From Rugalucina vietnamica (Eukaryota > Mollusca > Bivalvia > Lucinida > Lucinidae): a stretch of 64,000 nucleotides of DNA. Positions 20,301 through 29,697 of the stretch are shown in pieces. The stretch lies in NCBI GenBank assembly GCA_964017185.1, contig OZ024878.1:17239851-17303850 (forward strand). Reading direction: 5' to 3'. The notes beneath the pieces are model-generated. The model saw only the letters and a program-made list of their open reading frames with translations, was not told the origin of the DNA and ran no database searches. The first letter of the stretch is position 1. Each line of letters opens with the position of its first letter. The position numbers and the translations under genes were made by a program.

Positions 20301-23300
20301 CCATCTGCTGTGCTTGTACAGCCCAATTTGTGTCGGACCTGTTCGGAAACCACATTGTTGGTTTTCCCACGAGGCGGCTCTTATCTTCACCAAGCATTCC
20401 AGAATGCACAAGTATCCTCATGCTGATAATTTAGAAATGCAGTACGAAAACACGCTCATGCAATATACAAAGATTTTTAGCTTGACTGCACGAAGTGCAT
20501 AGAGCTATTGCAGTCACCCCGGTCGTCCACGTTCCCGTTCCCGTTCCCGTGCGCGTTCCCGTGCGCATGCGCGTCACACTTGCGTTAAAGTTTTCTAGAA
20601 GTCCATATCTTGACAGCCACTCATCAGAAAGCATTCATACTTGGACCATAGATACCCTGTAGGGTTAGCTTTCATTCCATGGCATCGGGCCCCTGGGTCC
20701 AGACCAGGGGGTGGGGCTGGAGGTTAAAATCTAGAACACCTTCAAAAATGGCAATTCTTGTGTTAAAGTTTTCTAGAAGTCCATATCTTGACAACCACTC
20801 ATCAGAAAGCATTGATACTTGGGCCATTGACACCCTGTAGGGTCGGCTTTCATTCCATGGCATCAGATCCCTGGGTCCATGCCAGGGGGTGGGGCTAGAG
20901 GTTAAAATCTAGAACACCATTAATAATAATGGCTTTTCTGTGATATAGTATTCTAGAAGTCTATATCTTGAAAACTTTTTATCAGAGGGCTTTCATACTC
21001 GGACCATAGGTACCCTGTAGGGTTGAGTTTCATTTCATGGCATAGGGTCTCTCGGACCATGCCTGGGGGGTGGGGCTGGAGGTTAAAAACTAGAACACTG
21101 TAAAAAATAGATGTACTGCTATGTAACTTTTACAAGGAGTCCATATCTTGACAACAACTTATCATAAAGCATTCATACTTCATACACTTTAGGTTCCATG
21201 ACATCGGACCTCTGGGTCGGAGTCAGGGGGGCGGGGCTAGAGGTCAAAATCTAGAACTCCCCGAATTTTTTTTCTTTTTATTTCTTAATAGAAACAACTT
21301 AGGAAGATGGTTGGTCGTTCATCTTTTGACTTTGTGACACTGACTTGTGTGTCATGACGGTAAGGGTCGGTTGACCTACTTTCCATGGTTCAGTGATTTT
21401 GCCTTATATCTTGACACTCAATTAGTATATTTTCTTACTTCTTTCAGATTATGAGTGAGTACGTCCAGGCCTTTGATTCCAATATACTTATAGGTCACTG
21501 TGACCTAATTTCACGGTTCAGTGATTTTGCCTTATATCTTGACTCTCAATTAGTATATTTTCATACTTTTTTCAGATTATGAGTGAGGATGACCAGACCT
21601 TTGACCCCAATATACTTATAGGTCACTGTGACCTACTTTCACGGTTCAGTGATTTTGCCTTATATCTCGGTTCTCAAATGGTTTATGAACAAACTTCTTT
21701 CAAAGTATGTTTGCGTATGACAAGACCTTTGACCCTGAATTAGTCCTAGGTCAATGTGACCTAATTTCACGGTTCAGTGATTTTGCCTTATATCTTGACA
21801 CTCAATTAGTATATTTTCATACTTTTTTCAGATTATGAGTGAGTATGACCAGACCTTTGACCCCAATATACTTATAGGTCACTGTGACCTAATTTCACGG
21901 TTCAGTGATTTTGCCTTATAACTCGGTACTCAAATGGTTTAAGAACAAACTTCTTTCAAAGTATGCTTGCGTATGACAAGACCTTTGACCCTGAAGTAGT
22001 CTTAGGTCACTGTGACCTAGTTTCACGGTTCAGTGATTTTGCCTTACATCTTGACACTCAATTGGAATATTTTCAAACTTTTTTCAGATTATGAGTGATT
22101 ATGACCAGACCTTTGACCCCAATATACTTATAGGTCACTATGACCTAATTTCACGGTTCAGTGACTTTGCCTTATATCTCGGCACTCAAGTAGTTTATGA
22201 ACAAACTTCTTTGACACTATGTTTGCGTATGACAAGACCTTTGACCCTAAAGTAGTCCTAGGTCAATATGACCTTATTTCACGGTTCAGTGATTTTCTTT
22301 ATATCTCGGCACTCAATTGGTATATGAACATACTTCTTTCACGATATGTATGAGTATGACAAGACCTTTGACCGTAAAGTATTCCTGGGTCACTGTGACC
22401 TAATTTCATGGTTCAGTGATTTTGCCTTATATCTCGACACTCAGTTGGTATTTTTTCATACTTCTTTCTGATTATGAATGAGTATGACCAGACCTTTAAC
22501 CCAAACATACTTATAGGTCACTATGACCTAATTTCATGGTTCAGTGATTTTGCTTTATATCTCAACACTGAATGGGTATATGATCATATTTCTTTCACAT
22601 TATGAGTAAGTATCACTAGACCTTTGAGGCTTTGACCCTGAAATACTTATAGGTCAGTGTGACCTTATTTCACGGTTCAGTGATTTTGCCTTGTGTCTTG
22701 GCACTGAGTTGGTATGTGAACACACTTCTTTCACAATATGAGTGAGACCTTTAAATCTTAGGTAGTTATAGTTAACTTTCATGGTTCAGTGATTTTGCCT
22801 TATCGCATCAAGGCAAAAAGATGTATGAGCATAATGCTTTGGGTTACCGGTCGGGTTTGGCCTAATGTTTGACAAAGGTCAGAAGCAGTCGAGCACGCTG
22901 TCCTGCGACAGCTCTTATTTAAGTTGTAAAAACTGAAACTTTCAGTAGGAAACTTTTGATGTTTTTCTTATTTTTGCACAAAACAGACATTGTGGGTACA
23001 CGATAGAATTTCTGCTAGGGGATTCTAACGAGTACCCACAATCTATGTTTTGGAGCAAAAATAAGAAATAATAGGTATACCCCGCATAAGTTAGGAATGG
23101 ATAATGTTGATCCTCAGAATTGCTTAAGAGTGGAGAGGTCATCTAGGAAGGAGGCTTGTCAAACAAGTCCAACCCTCAGTAGAGGACAACAGACTATAAA
23201 ATGGATATGATAATGATGATGATGATGATACGCCAGTTCTACTATATAAAAGTGGGCTTTAAGGGGGTATACATTTCACGGACATGTTTTCCTGATGAAG

Positions 23301-24516
23301 AAATTGACTAACAGTCATGCCAAAAGTTCTGAATTTACATAATTTTGATTTATATTTGGTACTTTACATCCACTGACCACAGCTGAGATAATATGAGCCT
23401 CGACGCGAGAAAACCGGTCTTCGGGGTTTCCGACCAGGTCCGACACAAACCGACCTGTACAGTCACAGAAGCAGACTAGAAGCTTGAAATTTCGGATTTA
23501 AGAAGAAGAGAGATTGTACTATCCGTGTAGCGAAAACAAAGGCGCTGATCAGCTTCGCAGTTACTGCGAAGCTGATCTGCGCCTTTGTTTTCGCATAGGC
23601 ACAAATCCGGTTTTCTCACGATGAGGCTCATATCTGAACAGTCTTGTATCCAAACTTTATCGTTCCAAGGCAAGCTGCCTGAGGCAGGCCAGATTTCCCC
23701 TGCATAAAATGCCCAATGTACTGTACATCATGCACATTTTTCTGTGTTTTCAAAGTTGAGTCGGTCATATAATTTATTGGATTTTCATCCACATAAACAC
23801 AGCCATGCTCTTATTATGGCTTATCTACAGCCATTGTGTTGAAATTCATTTTGCTTGACATTTCATCAAATATATCAAAATTTGTTTTTAATTTCTACAG
23901 GTTTTATTCAGACAGTAAGGTGCTACCTAGAGATTTAAAGCGGGACAACTTAGAATGTATACATGGTCTACGAGCAAGAGTGATTCAAACGTTATTTTAC
24001 GTTTACCCCCCTTTGGTATCTAGGTCACAGACAACCATTCCATTTGAAAACGAACCTCACATTCTAGTCGGTCACCGCTGTCTGTTAACATGGCACAAAA
24101 AGGTGAAAAATGTCTGGAACTTCTGTTTTAAATTCCGCAGAGGGGACCAAACAGAAAAGGACTCCAACTCGCGACGAGGAATGATGTCAAAAGAGTTCGA
24201 ATCATGGCATCAGGATTTATTTTACAACCCCGACAACAATTGTCGCATATTGGAAGTGACTTGTTCAAATTTTAATTCTATACCTATCGTCATGGGACTT
24301 ATTTTAAATAGAGTTTATTTAAATGTTAGTTCAGGAAGCATGAGGTATCATAAGTTGAAACTTATATTTGATACCCATCTTAAGACGACAACAACCAAAA
24401 ATGAGGTTGGGATGTTTGAAGTTATCCTTGACCCAGTTTTAGAGGTCAGGGTGTATCCCTGGTGGCACCCGAGATACAGAGAAGCTCATGCTGAGACTAT
24501 ACCTGATGAAGAATGA
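11288..24516 (+). CDS. TMEM183: TMEM183 orthologue, exons 2 to last (first exon not found)
   Basis: CDS segments are 11288-11389, 19016-19156, 19880-20087 and 23901-24516, with phases matching across every junction (1, 1, 2). Together they give about 355 residues against 376 in human TMEM183A, so only the extreme N terminus is missing. The order is: an N-terminal segment with VHDYANA and RVKK; an acidic stretch; a basic KRQKK run; an F-box-like segment (YPIDLWYQLSRYI, FALICRG); a conserved C-terminal half with CFKFR, IPIVMGLIL, VILDPVLEVR and WWHPRY. The family is a predicted single-pass membrane protein of unclear function. Here the hydrophobic stretch carries Asn-Arg (LILNRVYLNV), so membrane insertion is doubtful. 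The introns are 7.6, 0.7 and 3.8 kb and full of repeats. No poly(A) signal was identified. Confidence 0.9.
11398..11700 (+). mobile_element. Foldback-B copy
   Basis: A near-complete copy in TMEM183 intron 2, starting 9 bp after the exon A donor. The two arms carry AACATAGATTGTGGGT and its inverse around a GCCTCGCAGAGGC centre. The right outer part reads CCCCTGCATACCCCAG and ends with TTTTCCTGATGA. Confidence 0.8.
11701..12311. other. Intron sequence, nothing recognised
   Basis: Unique-looking sequence. An open frame at 11721-12020 has no domain and no splice support. Confidence 0.4.
13131..15362. mobile_element. TA-flanked DNA transposon, 2.2 kb, inside the Helentron-like element
   Basis: The ends are CAGTACAGTCAGCGTGATGT and its exact inverse; the TIR runs at least 27 bp with TTTATATC. 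It is flanked by TA at 13129-13130 and 15363-15364. The empty site is visible at about 17343 (ACTTGGTATGTAGC). Subterminal zones (13160-13410 and 15095-15320) are made of TTCCACGC, CCACGCAAAA and GCGTGGAA words. No transposase frame was found, so it is non-autonomous. Confidence 0.85.
14073..14691. mobile_element. MITE with about 52-bp TIR and 5-bp TSD
   Basis: CAGTCAGGGACAAAACCTAA at the left is inverted at 14672-14691. The TIR continues through ATAACTGAAACAAGTTATT. ATTAA flanks both sides (14068-14072 and 14692-14696). It is the innermost level of the nest. Confidence 0.8.
17051..18386 (+). mobile_element. Helentron-like non-autonomous element, copy 2
   Basis: A second copy 12 bp after the first, in the same orientation, with the same AGCTCACCTGAGC start and AGGACCATTGGTCCTCTGG end. 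It has three tandem units, marked near 17180, 17634 and 18077. It supplies the uninterrupted sequence at 17340-17350 that proves the insertion point of the element inside copy 1. Confidence 0.6.
19016..19156 (+). CDS. TMEM183: TMEM183 exon B
   Basis: The acceptor is TTGCAG, the donor GTACGT at 19157. The 47 codons are acidic (SDSPDEVAWYDKDLDDFD) with a short Ile-Thr repeat, then EGEELLDGD. A transposon sits 12 bp past the donor. Confidence 0.85.
19169..19425. mobile_element. MITE with CAGGGCTTTTTCT ends
   Basis: The 13-bp TIR CAGGGCTTTTTCT is inverted at 19413-19425, with the 5-bp TSD AAATC at 19164-19168 and 19426-19430. The interior is a degenerate run of AATTGGGAAAAA-like words. It lies 12 bp past the 5' splice site of TMEM183 exon B. 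Confidence 0.8.
19880..20087 (+). CDS. TMEM183: TMEM183 exon C (F-box-like)
   Basis: The acceptor is TTTCAG, the donor GTAAGC at 20088. It encodes a Ser-rich basic stretch (SRKSTPTKRQKKQ) and the F-box-like core YPIDLWYQLSRYIYPESV...FALICRG, ending YLR across the next junction. Confidence 0.9.
20147..20380 (+). mobile_element. MITE-A copy
   Basis: A full copy, GAGCCACCCC to GAGGCGGCTC, with TTAT on both sides (20143-20146 and 20381-20384). The core palindrome GCAGATCAGCTTCGCAGT/ACTGCGAAGCTGATC is intact. Confidence 0.85.
20525..21290 (+). repeat. CGTTCC run and four 180-bp tandem units
   Basis: A short (CGTTCC)n-like run at 20527-20562 leads into four units starting near 20585, 20763, 20941 and 21121. 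Each has TCTAGAAGTCCATATCTTGA, ACCCTGTAGGGT and a GGGGGTGGGGCT run. It is in the last intron of TMEM183. Confidence 0.8.
21363..22810 (+). repeat. 128-bp tandem array with ERE-type palindromes
   Basis: About twelve units; the palindrome in them recurs at 128-bp steps with only one 127 and one 136. AGGTCA-NNN-TGACCT (inverted repeat, 3-bp spacer) occurs at 21492, 21620, 21748, 21876, 22004, 22132, 22260, 22515 and 22651, and as GGGTCA-CTG-TGACCT at 22387. Most units also hold ACCTTTGACCC, which on the other strand is a DR1-type pair (GGGTCA-A-AGGT). Two unit types alternate in the middle. The array is intronic. Whether any nuclear receptor binds it is not known. Confidence 0.85.
22918..23302 (+). 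mobile_element. Foldback-B copy with nested short repeat
   Basis: The palindromic arms sit around 22976-23060. The outer right part (CTATATAAAAGTGGGC ... TTTTCCTGATGA) is split by a roughly 143-bp insertion at 23089-23231 ending in a GATGAT run. The insertion's phrase AGTCCAACCCTCAGTAGAGG recurs inside MITE-A at 25405-25460. Confidence 0.75.
23395..23629 (-). mobile_element. MITE-A copy
   Basis: Full length, flanked by ATAT on both sides, with the core palindrome at about 23540-23585. It is in the last intron of TMEM183, about 270 bp before the final exon. Confidence 0.85.
23901..24516 (+). CDS. TMEM183: TMEM183 last exon
   Basis: The acceptor is TTTCTACAG, the stop TGA at 24514-24516. Its 204 complete codons include LPRDLKRDNLE, ARVIQTLFYVYPP, CFKFRR, IPIVMGLIL, VILDPVLEVR and WWHPRY, the strongest evidence for orthology. 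Confidence 0.92.
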
Positions 24517-24525
24517 AATAGACTG

Positions 24526-24776
24526 GTTCTGAGGTTATAAAAAAAAATTTATGCTCAGCCTCAGCATGAAATTTTAACTTCTCATAAATACAGAAATATC
24601 CCAAAATATTGAATTTGAAGGTTTAGTCCTCCATAGTCTGTAATTTATCCTGCTGATAAATGTTAAAATGCCAACAATTGTTGGCATTTTAACATATATG
24701 AGCAGGATAAATTTTAGACTCAGCTGAGCTGAGCATGAAAAAAGTTTAATAACCTTCGGGACTGGTCATATTAATG
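24526..24776. mobile_element. MITE with GGTTCTGAGGTTATAA ends (MITE-C)
   Basis: CTGGTTCTGAGGTTATAA at the left matches the inverse of AATAACCTTCGGGACTGG at the right. The middle holds the palindrome ATGCCAACAATTGTTGGCAT and paired GAGCAGGATAAAT words. It begins 10 bp after the TMEM183 stop, so it may form part of the 3' UTR. A related copy is at 48351-48597. Confidence 0.75.
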
Positions 24777-25012
24777 AACCCGGTCACATTAATTAGCCCA
24801 ATGCACAGGTCACGGATTAGCCCGGTTACATGAAAAAGCATGGTCACATGAATAAGCCCAGTCACATGAATTAACAGGTTTCTTTAAAATGGCATAAAAC
24901 ATGAAGTAGCCTGGTCTCATGAATTTGCCCGGTCACATGAATTAGCCTGGTCACATGAATTATTCCGGTGACATGAATTAGCCTGGTCACATGAATTAGC
25001 AGGGTCACAGAA
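24777..25012 (+). repeat. Minisatellite, GGTCACATGAATTAGCC unit
   Basis: About twelve imperfect copies of a 17-18-bp unit between a complete and a partial MITE-C copy. Confidence 0.8.
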
Positions 25013-25059
25013 TCGATGGCTAGCATGCTTTTTACCAAGTCACAATGCTATAATTCTTT

Positions 25060-25243
25060 TTTCATGCTCAGCTTTGCTGAGATCAAAATTTCAACTGCTC
25101 ATAAATACTTAAGTAGACAAAATTAATTAAAATGTTAAGATCACCCAAGTCAGCAAATTGTTGGCATTTTAAAATGAATGAGCAGGATAAATGTTCGTCT
25201 AAGCTGAGATGAAAACAAGTTTTATAATCTGGGCATATTACAT
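25060..25243. mobile_element. MITE-C partial copy
   Basis: CATGCTCAGCTTTGCTGAG, TTGTTGGCATTTTA and GAGCAGGATAAAT are shared with 24526-24776. The left end is missing. Confidence 0.6.
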
Positions 25244-25278
25244 GCAAGTTAGATATACCATTATTGGTGTTGTCATTT

Positions 25279-25545
25279 GAGCCATGCCATGAGAAAACCG
25301 GCTTTTAGCCAATGCAAAAACAAAGGCGCTGATCAGCTTTGCAGTAACTGCGAAGCTGATCATCCCCTTTTGTTTTCGCTACTCGGATAGTACAATTCCT
25401 CTTTTAGTCCAACCCTCAGTAGAGGACAACGGACTATAAAACGAATATGATGATGATGACTTATATCCAAAATTACAAGTTACAGGTCGGTTTGTGTCAG
25501 ACCGGATTGGAACTCCCAAAGACCGGTTTTCTTGTGTCTCGGCTC
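25279..25545 (+). mobile_element. MITE-A copy with internal insertion
   Basis: GAGCC to GGCTC, flanked by ATTT on both sides. A roughly 56-bp block with CCAACCCTCAGTAGAGGACA and a GATGAT run lies at 25405-25460, as at 23160-23230. Confidence 0.8.
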
Positions 25546-25590
25546 ATTTTATACAAACCAGAAGACTGTATTGGCAACAGCTTTCAAAAT

Positions 25591-25825
25591 GAGCCGCCGC
25601 ATGTGAAAAGCAACAATCTGCATATGCGAAAGCAAAGACGCAGATCAGCTTCACAGTAACTGCGAAGCTGATCAGTGCCTTTGTTTTCCCTACTCGGATA
25701 GTACAATTCTTCTACTTTCTAAATTTAAAATTTCAAGCTCCTACCCTGCTTCTGTGGATGTATAGGCTGGTTTTTGTCAGACCTGGTCGGAAACCCAAAT
25801 TGTTGGTTTTCTCACGCACAGGCTC
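25591..25825 (+). mobile_element. MITE-A copy
   Basis: GAGCCGCCGC to ACAGGCTC, with AAAT target duplications at 25587-25590 and 25826-25829. Confidence 0.85.
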
Positions 25826-25895
25826 AAATATTGATATGTTAGCATTACTTGATTTGATTGCCCTAATATTTTCAGAGATGTGGTTTAGTTCAAAT

Positions 25896-26132
25896 GAGCC
25901 GCGTCATGAGAAAACCAGCAGTGTGGTTTCCAAACAGGACTGACACAAACCAGTCTGAGCAGTCACTAAAGATGGCTAGAAGCTTGAAATTTTAAATTTA
26001 GAAAGAACAGGAATGGTGCTATCATCTGTGTAGTGAAAGCAAAGGCACTGATCAGCTTCACAGTTACTGCAAAGCTGATCTGCACCTTTGTCTTCGCATA
26101 TACAAATTGTTGGTTTTCTCATGACGCGGCTG
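25896..26132 (-). mobile_element. MITE-A copy
   Basis: GAGCCGCGTC to GCGGCTG with AAAT on both sides. It is the third copy within 860 bp. Confidence 0.85.
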
Positions 26133-26261
26133 AAATATTGAATAAGAATCTATCTGTGAAATGTACTGTACACACATTATAGTTTACACAAAGTTTTTTT
26201 TCTGACCATGATCATGTAGAAATGTACAAAACAAATTGTGGGACATTTCGAATACACGCAC

Positions 26262-26440
26262 TTGAAATATACAGAGATTTTTTAAGTTGTAAAAGTTTTA
26301 AAATTTTTGGTAGAATTTTTTTTTTTTTTTTTGTTTTTTGTTATTTTTCTAATTATTGCTCAAAACATAGATTGTTGGTACTTGTTCAAACCGACACAAT
26401 CTACCCACAATCTTTTTGTGGAGCAAACTTTCTGAACACC
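26262..26440 (+). mobile_element. Foldback-B partial copy
   Basis: CAAAACATAGATTGTTGGTA and CTACCCACAATCT around a reduced centre. One outer arm is a T run. Confidence 0.55.
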
Positions 26441-26718
26441 CTTTATATAAATGATACATGTATTATACATGTATAAGCTTTTATTCATGTCATACAAATT
26501 CTGTTTGTATTGAAGTTGCATGTTAAAATTGAATAAATAAATGTTTGATTCAATCAGCATTAAAGTGACCATACGTGATTCGCACTATCGCCCCGCCTCT
26601 CATTAAAATCCAGGACAAAAAAAGATAAAGCAGCATTCATTTTACATGTGATTTATTATTAACACACATTCACAATTAGCCACATGTATTTGTTTGTCCT
26701 ATGTTTCTGTGACATATT

Positions 26719-26880
26719 CAGAGTTCTCTTAAGGATTTTGAAAATTGGAGTAAAACTGAGGTTTTTCTAGAATTGTTGGATTCTTCCTTTACTTTACTAT
26801 TGGAACTTTCCTAAAAGTTGGAGTCAGAATACAAAAAGGTAGAGTTTAAATCTCCAATATTGGAGTTAAGGAGAACTCTG
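26719..26880. mobile_element. Short MITE with CAGAGTTCTC ends
   Basis: CAGAGTTCTC at 26719-26728 is inverted at 26871-26880. The 5-bp TSD is ATATT (26714-26718 and 26881-26885). The inner arms contain inverted TTAAGG and TTGGAG words. Confidence 0.8.
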
Positions 26881-27107
26881 ATATTTACTGATCGGTGTAT
26901 ATTTTGTTATATTTTGAGTGACAGGTGGCATTTGGTCAATTGTTATGCCTATAGAAATTTTACTACAAAGTCATCATGTTTTTACAGGAATATCATTGAT
27001 TACCTATTTTATTTTTTGAATTTTCTTTTTATATTTTAGCTTCAAAGATTGTTGAATGTTGATGTGTGTGTTATTATAATGCAATATATTTTGTTGTGTT
27101 CATCAAC

Positions 27108-27360
27108 CAACATTACGAAAACATGCCCATGCAATATACAGATATTTTTTAAGTTATCAAAAATGAAAATTTTCATTAGAAAACTTTCAGTATTTTTCAT
27201 ATTTTTGTTCAAAACATAGATTGTGGGTACACGTTAGAAACGCTTCGCCGAGGTGGTTCTAACGAGTACCCACAATCTATTTTTTGGAGCAAACACCATT
27301 TTTTCTATATAAAAGTGGGGTTCAAGGGTGTATTCTTTTCATGGACATATTTTCCTGATG
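27108..27360 (+). mobile_element. Foldback-B copy
   Basis: CGAAAACATGCCCATGCAAT at the left, palindrome GTGGGTACACGTTAGAA ... TTCTAACGAGTACCCAC in the centre, TTTTCCTGATGA at the right. Confidence 0.8.
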
Positions 27361-27653
27361 AATGTGGAGAAAATATTGATAATGCCAATGATTTGAGTAC
27401 AGTCGGGTCCCCTAACATTGCACGGCCCCCAACATTGCGCATATGGTATGTCAACCAGATTTCTAACGATATTGGACTACCAATGCTATTTTCTCATATG
27501 TGACACCAACAAGTGTGTACAAAAATGATTTTCCTTCCTTTCTGAATGAATAATTTAGCACCATTATGTGATTTTGTTTAATTTTGAAATACTGTGTTGT
27601 GACATTTTTGTGTCACCATACACAGCATGATTTCACGGGGGTGATTCAATTGA

Positions 27654-28154
27654 TACCACCTGTGCTGTCGTCCGAGACGTTACTGCATATATTGCTGTCG
27701 TCCGAGTATTCCGGTTTCCGTCCGAGTACTACGGCTGTCGTTACACAACCAGTACACACGTAAAAGTGGATCGCAATCGAATCTGAAGGTATTATTTATA
27801 TTTTTTCTGCTAGAATGTGTTGTTAGATATTTGTCTATCGTGCAATATGTTTGTACGGGCTTTTGGGTGGCTAGTTTTCATACAAACATGTGTTTAATAG
27901 TAAAATAGCAAAAATCACATAAATATGCAAATACTGTAAAAATCAGCATCTCTCATTTCTGACCATTTATTGAACAACGTGGAAAACATAACTGCAAAGA
28001 TAAAACCTTTTACAGTTTTAAAAAAATCCAAAGCAGAAAGGTTTTGAAGGGGCGTTTAACTTTTGGTGTTACTGCTGTCGATCAGTTGTAAATATGTGTG
28101 ATACGGCTGTCGGTTAAACTCGTTACGGATGTCGACAATTAAGAACAGGTGGTA
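27654..28154. mobile_element. Candidate TIR element with CTGTCG repeats
   Basis: TACCACCTGTGCTGTCG at the left is loosely inverted at the right, ending ACAGGTGGTA. The inside repeats GCTGTCG and GTCCGAGTA words. Related words in inverse order (CGACAGCCGTATC) occur at 32925-33000. No TSD was defined. Confidence 0.4.
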
Positions 28155-29697
28155 GATCCAAATATACGGGTAAAACTAAGTTTAAGGCCTCCTAGATTTC
28201 AGAAATATGAATGAAACAACATCTGCTTCACTCTGTTCATAATTCTAACGATAAACCAGTGGGTTGTATCTACACGAACGGTTAGATATTTACATGGCAC
28301 ACCGCCTCCCTGATCAAACCAAGTTATGAATATTGAACGTCGTATATATATGTAGTGACCGATTGCCTTACTTTCTCAATCATTTTCGCATGCATTATCC
28401 AAATAAGAAAGTGTAGTGTATATAACTTAAACTTTGATGAGCGTCACAAAAGAAGACAAACTGTGGCGAAAGTGACTGATTGATCCTTTGTGTAATGCAC
28501 TAGTCATTTGTAACCACGCCCGTCCCCCCATCCCCGGGGCGGGCGGGGGATAGCCGTGGAAATGAGCGCAAGTTTTCTGTTACACTTCAGTTGCCCGCAC
28601 AGTAAGTATTTGTACTGATACAGTCTGAATATCCTTTCACGTGCTACTAAGTAGACTCGTCGATCTTTTGACGCACCTGAGGTCAAATTCGAGCTATATA
28701 TAATTTATGTCGTTTGAACAGAGTGAATTAGACATAAATTTCCTTTCTCTTGTGGTCGCTTTAAGCAACTTTACATATAAAGTAGGGACAGCCTGTTTAA
28801 TCGGTAGTAGCACATGCTTTACATATAAAGTAGGGACAGCCTGTTTAATCGGTAGTAGCACGTGCTATTTAACATACTCGTAGTTATAGAGGTAAAATAC
28901 TGCATGCGTCATTCAACACTGCTGGGAATCACGTGATACGCAATGTTTATAAAATGTATAAATCGTAAACAAATATCCGCCATTTTCTTCGAGTTCGTGG
29001 TAAGTCTACCGAGTTTTCTTTCAAATGGTGAGGTGTATTGATAAATGAATATGCTCAGGCGCTGCAGCGATATCATATTTAGTGAACCATGTACAGGCTG
29101 ATCTTGCAAAATATTTTGTTTTTGTATACACTTCATTCCCAGTATCCGAATATGACTGTTGCCATGTACACCAAATATTTGTTTTGGGCCTAATGCATGC
29201 TTCCTGCAACAATGCGCTCTTTTCTTAGACTTAACATATCATTTTTCCAAATGACAAAGACCACCATTTTATAGAAATGTGCTAAAGGCTATATAGAGAA
29301 AGATAATCATTATAACTGGCATGGCATCCCTGTACACATGCAATGTGGATTGATACCATGCACACTAAAAATGACAGTCGTCATTTCCGTTCCTTTATAC
29401 TGACTCACTTCGTCTATATATGTATTAAATAGACCACTACGGAATCGTAACCTGTTATCACCCAAAATGACCTTTATACCGGGACCGTGAACCAGTCAAA
29501 TGACGAGCAAGTGGATGACGATAGCAATGAAGTCTTGTGACACCGGTAAATTTCACTTCGCCTCACCCCACGAAAATACATGTAGTGGATTTGAAAATTT
29601 CATCATTACGCGTTCGATGATGTATTGTGAGCACTCTGCATTCTGTGTAGAATCTCGCATTAACTACAAAGTATCACCAGAATACGACATGTAAGTG
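28155..29697. other. Intergenic, no gene recognised
   Basis: It contains an almost exact 46-bp tandem duplication at about 28769-28866. A 26-bp phrase at 28495-28520 (with CACTAGTCATTTGTAACC) is shared with 57356-57381. Small open frames show no domain. Confidence 0.5.

Noticed and set aside
21492..22665. Evidence for oestrogen signalling in this animal
   Set aside because: A motif match says nothing about hormone response, and molluscan oestrogen receptors are reported not to respond to oestrogen; only the DNA pattern is claimed.
21363..22810. Possible CRISPR array
   Set aside because: Units are similar along most of their length, without unique spacers, in an animal intron; it is a tandem satellite.
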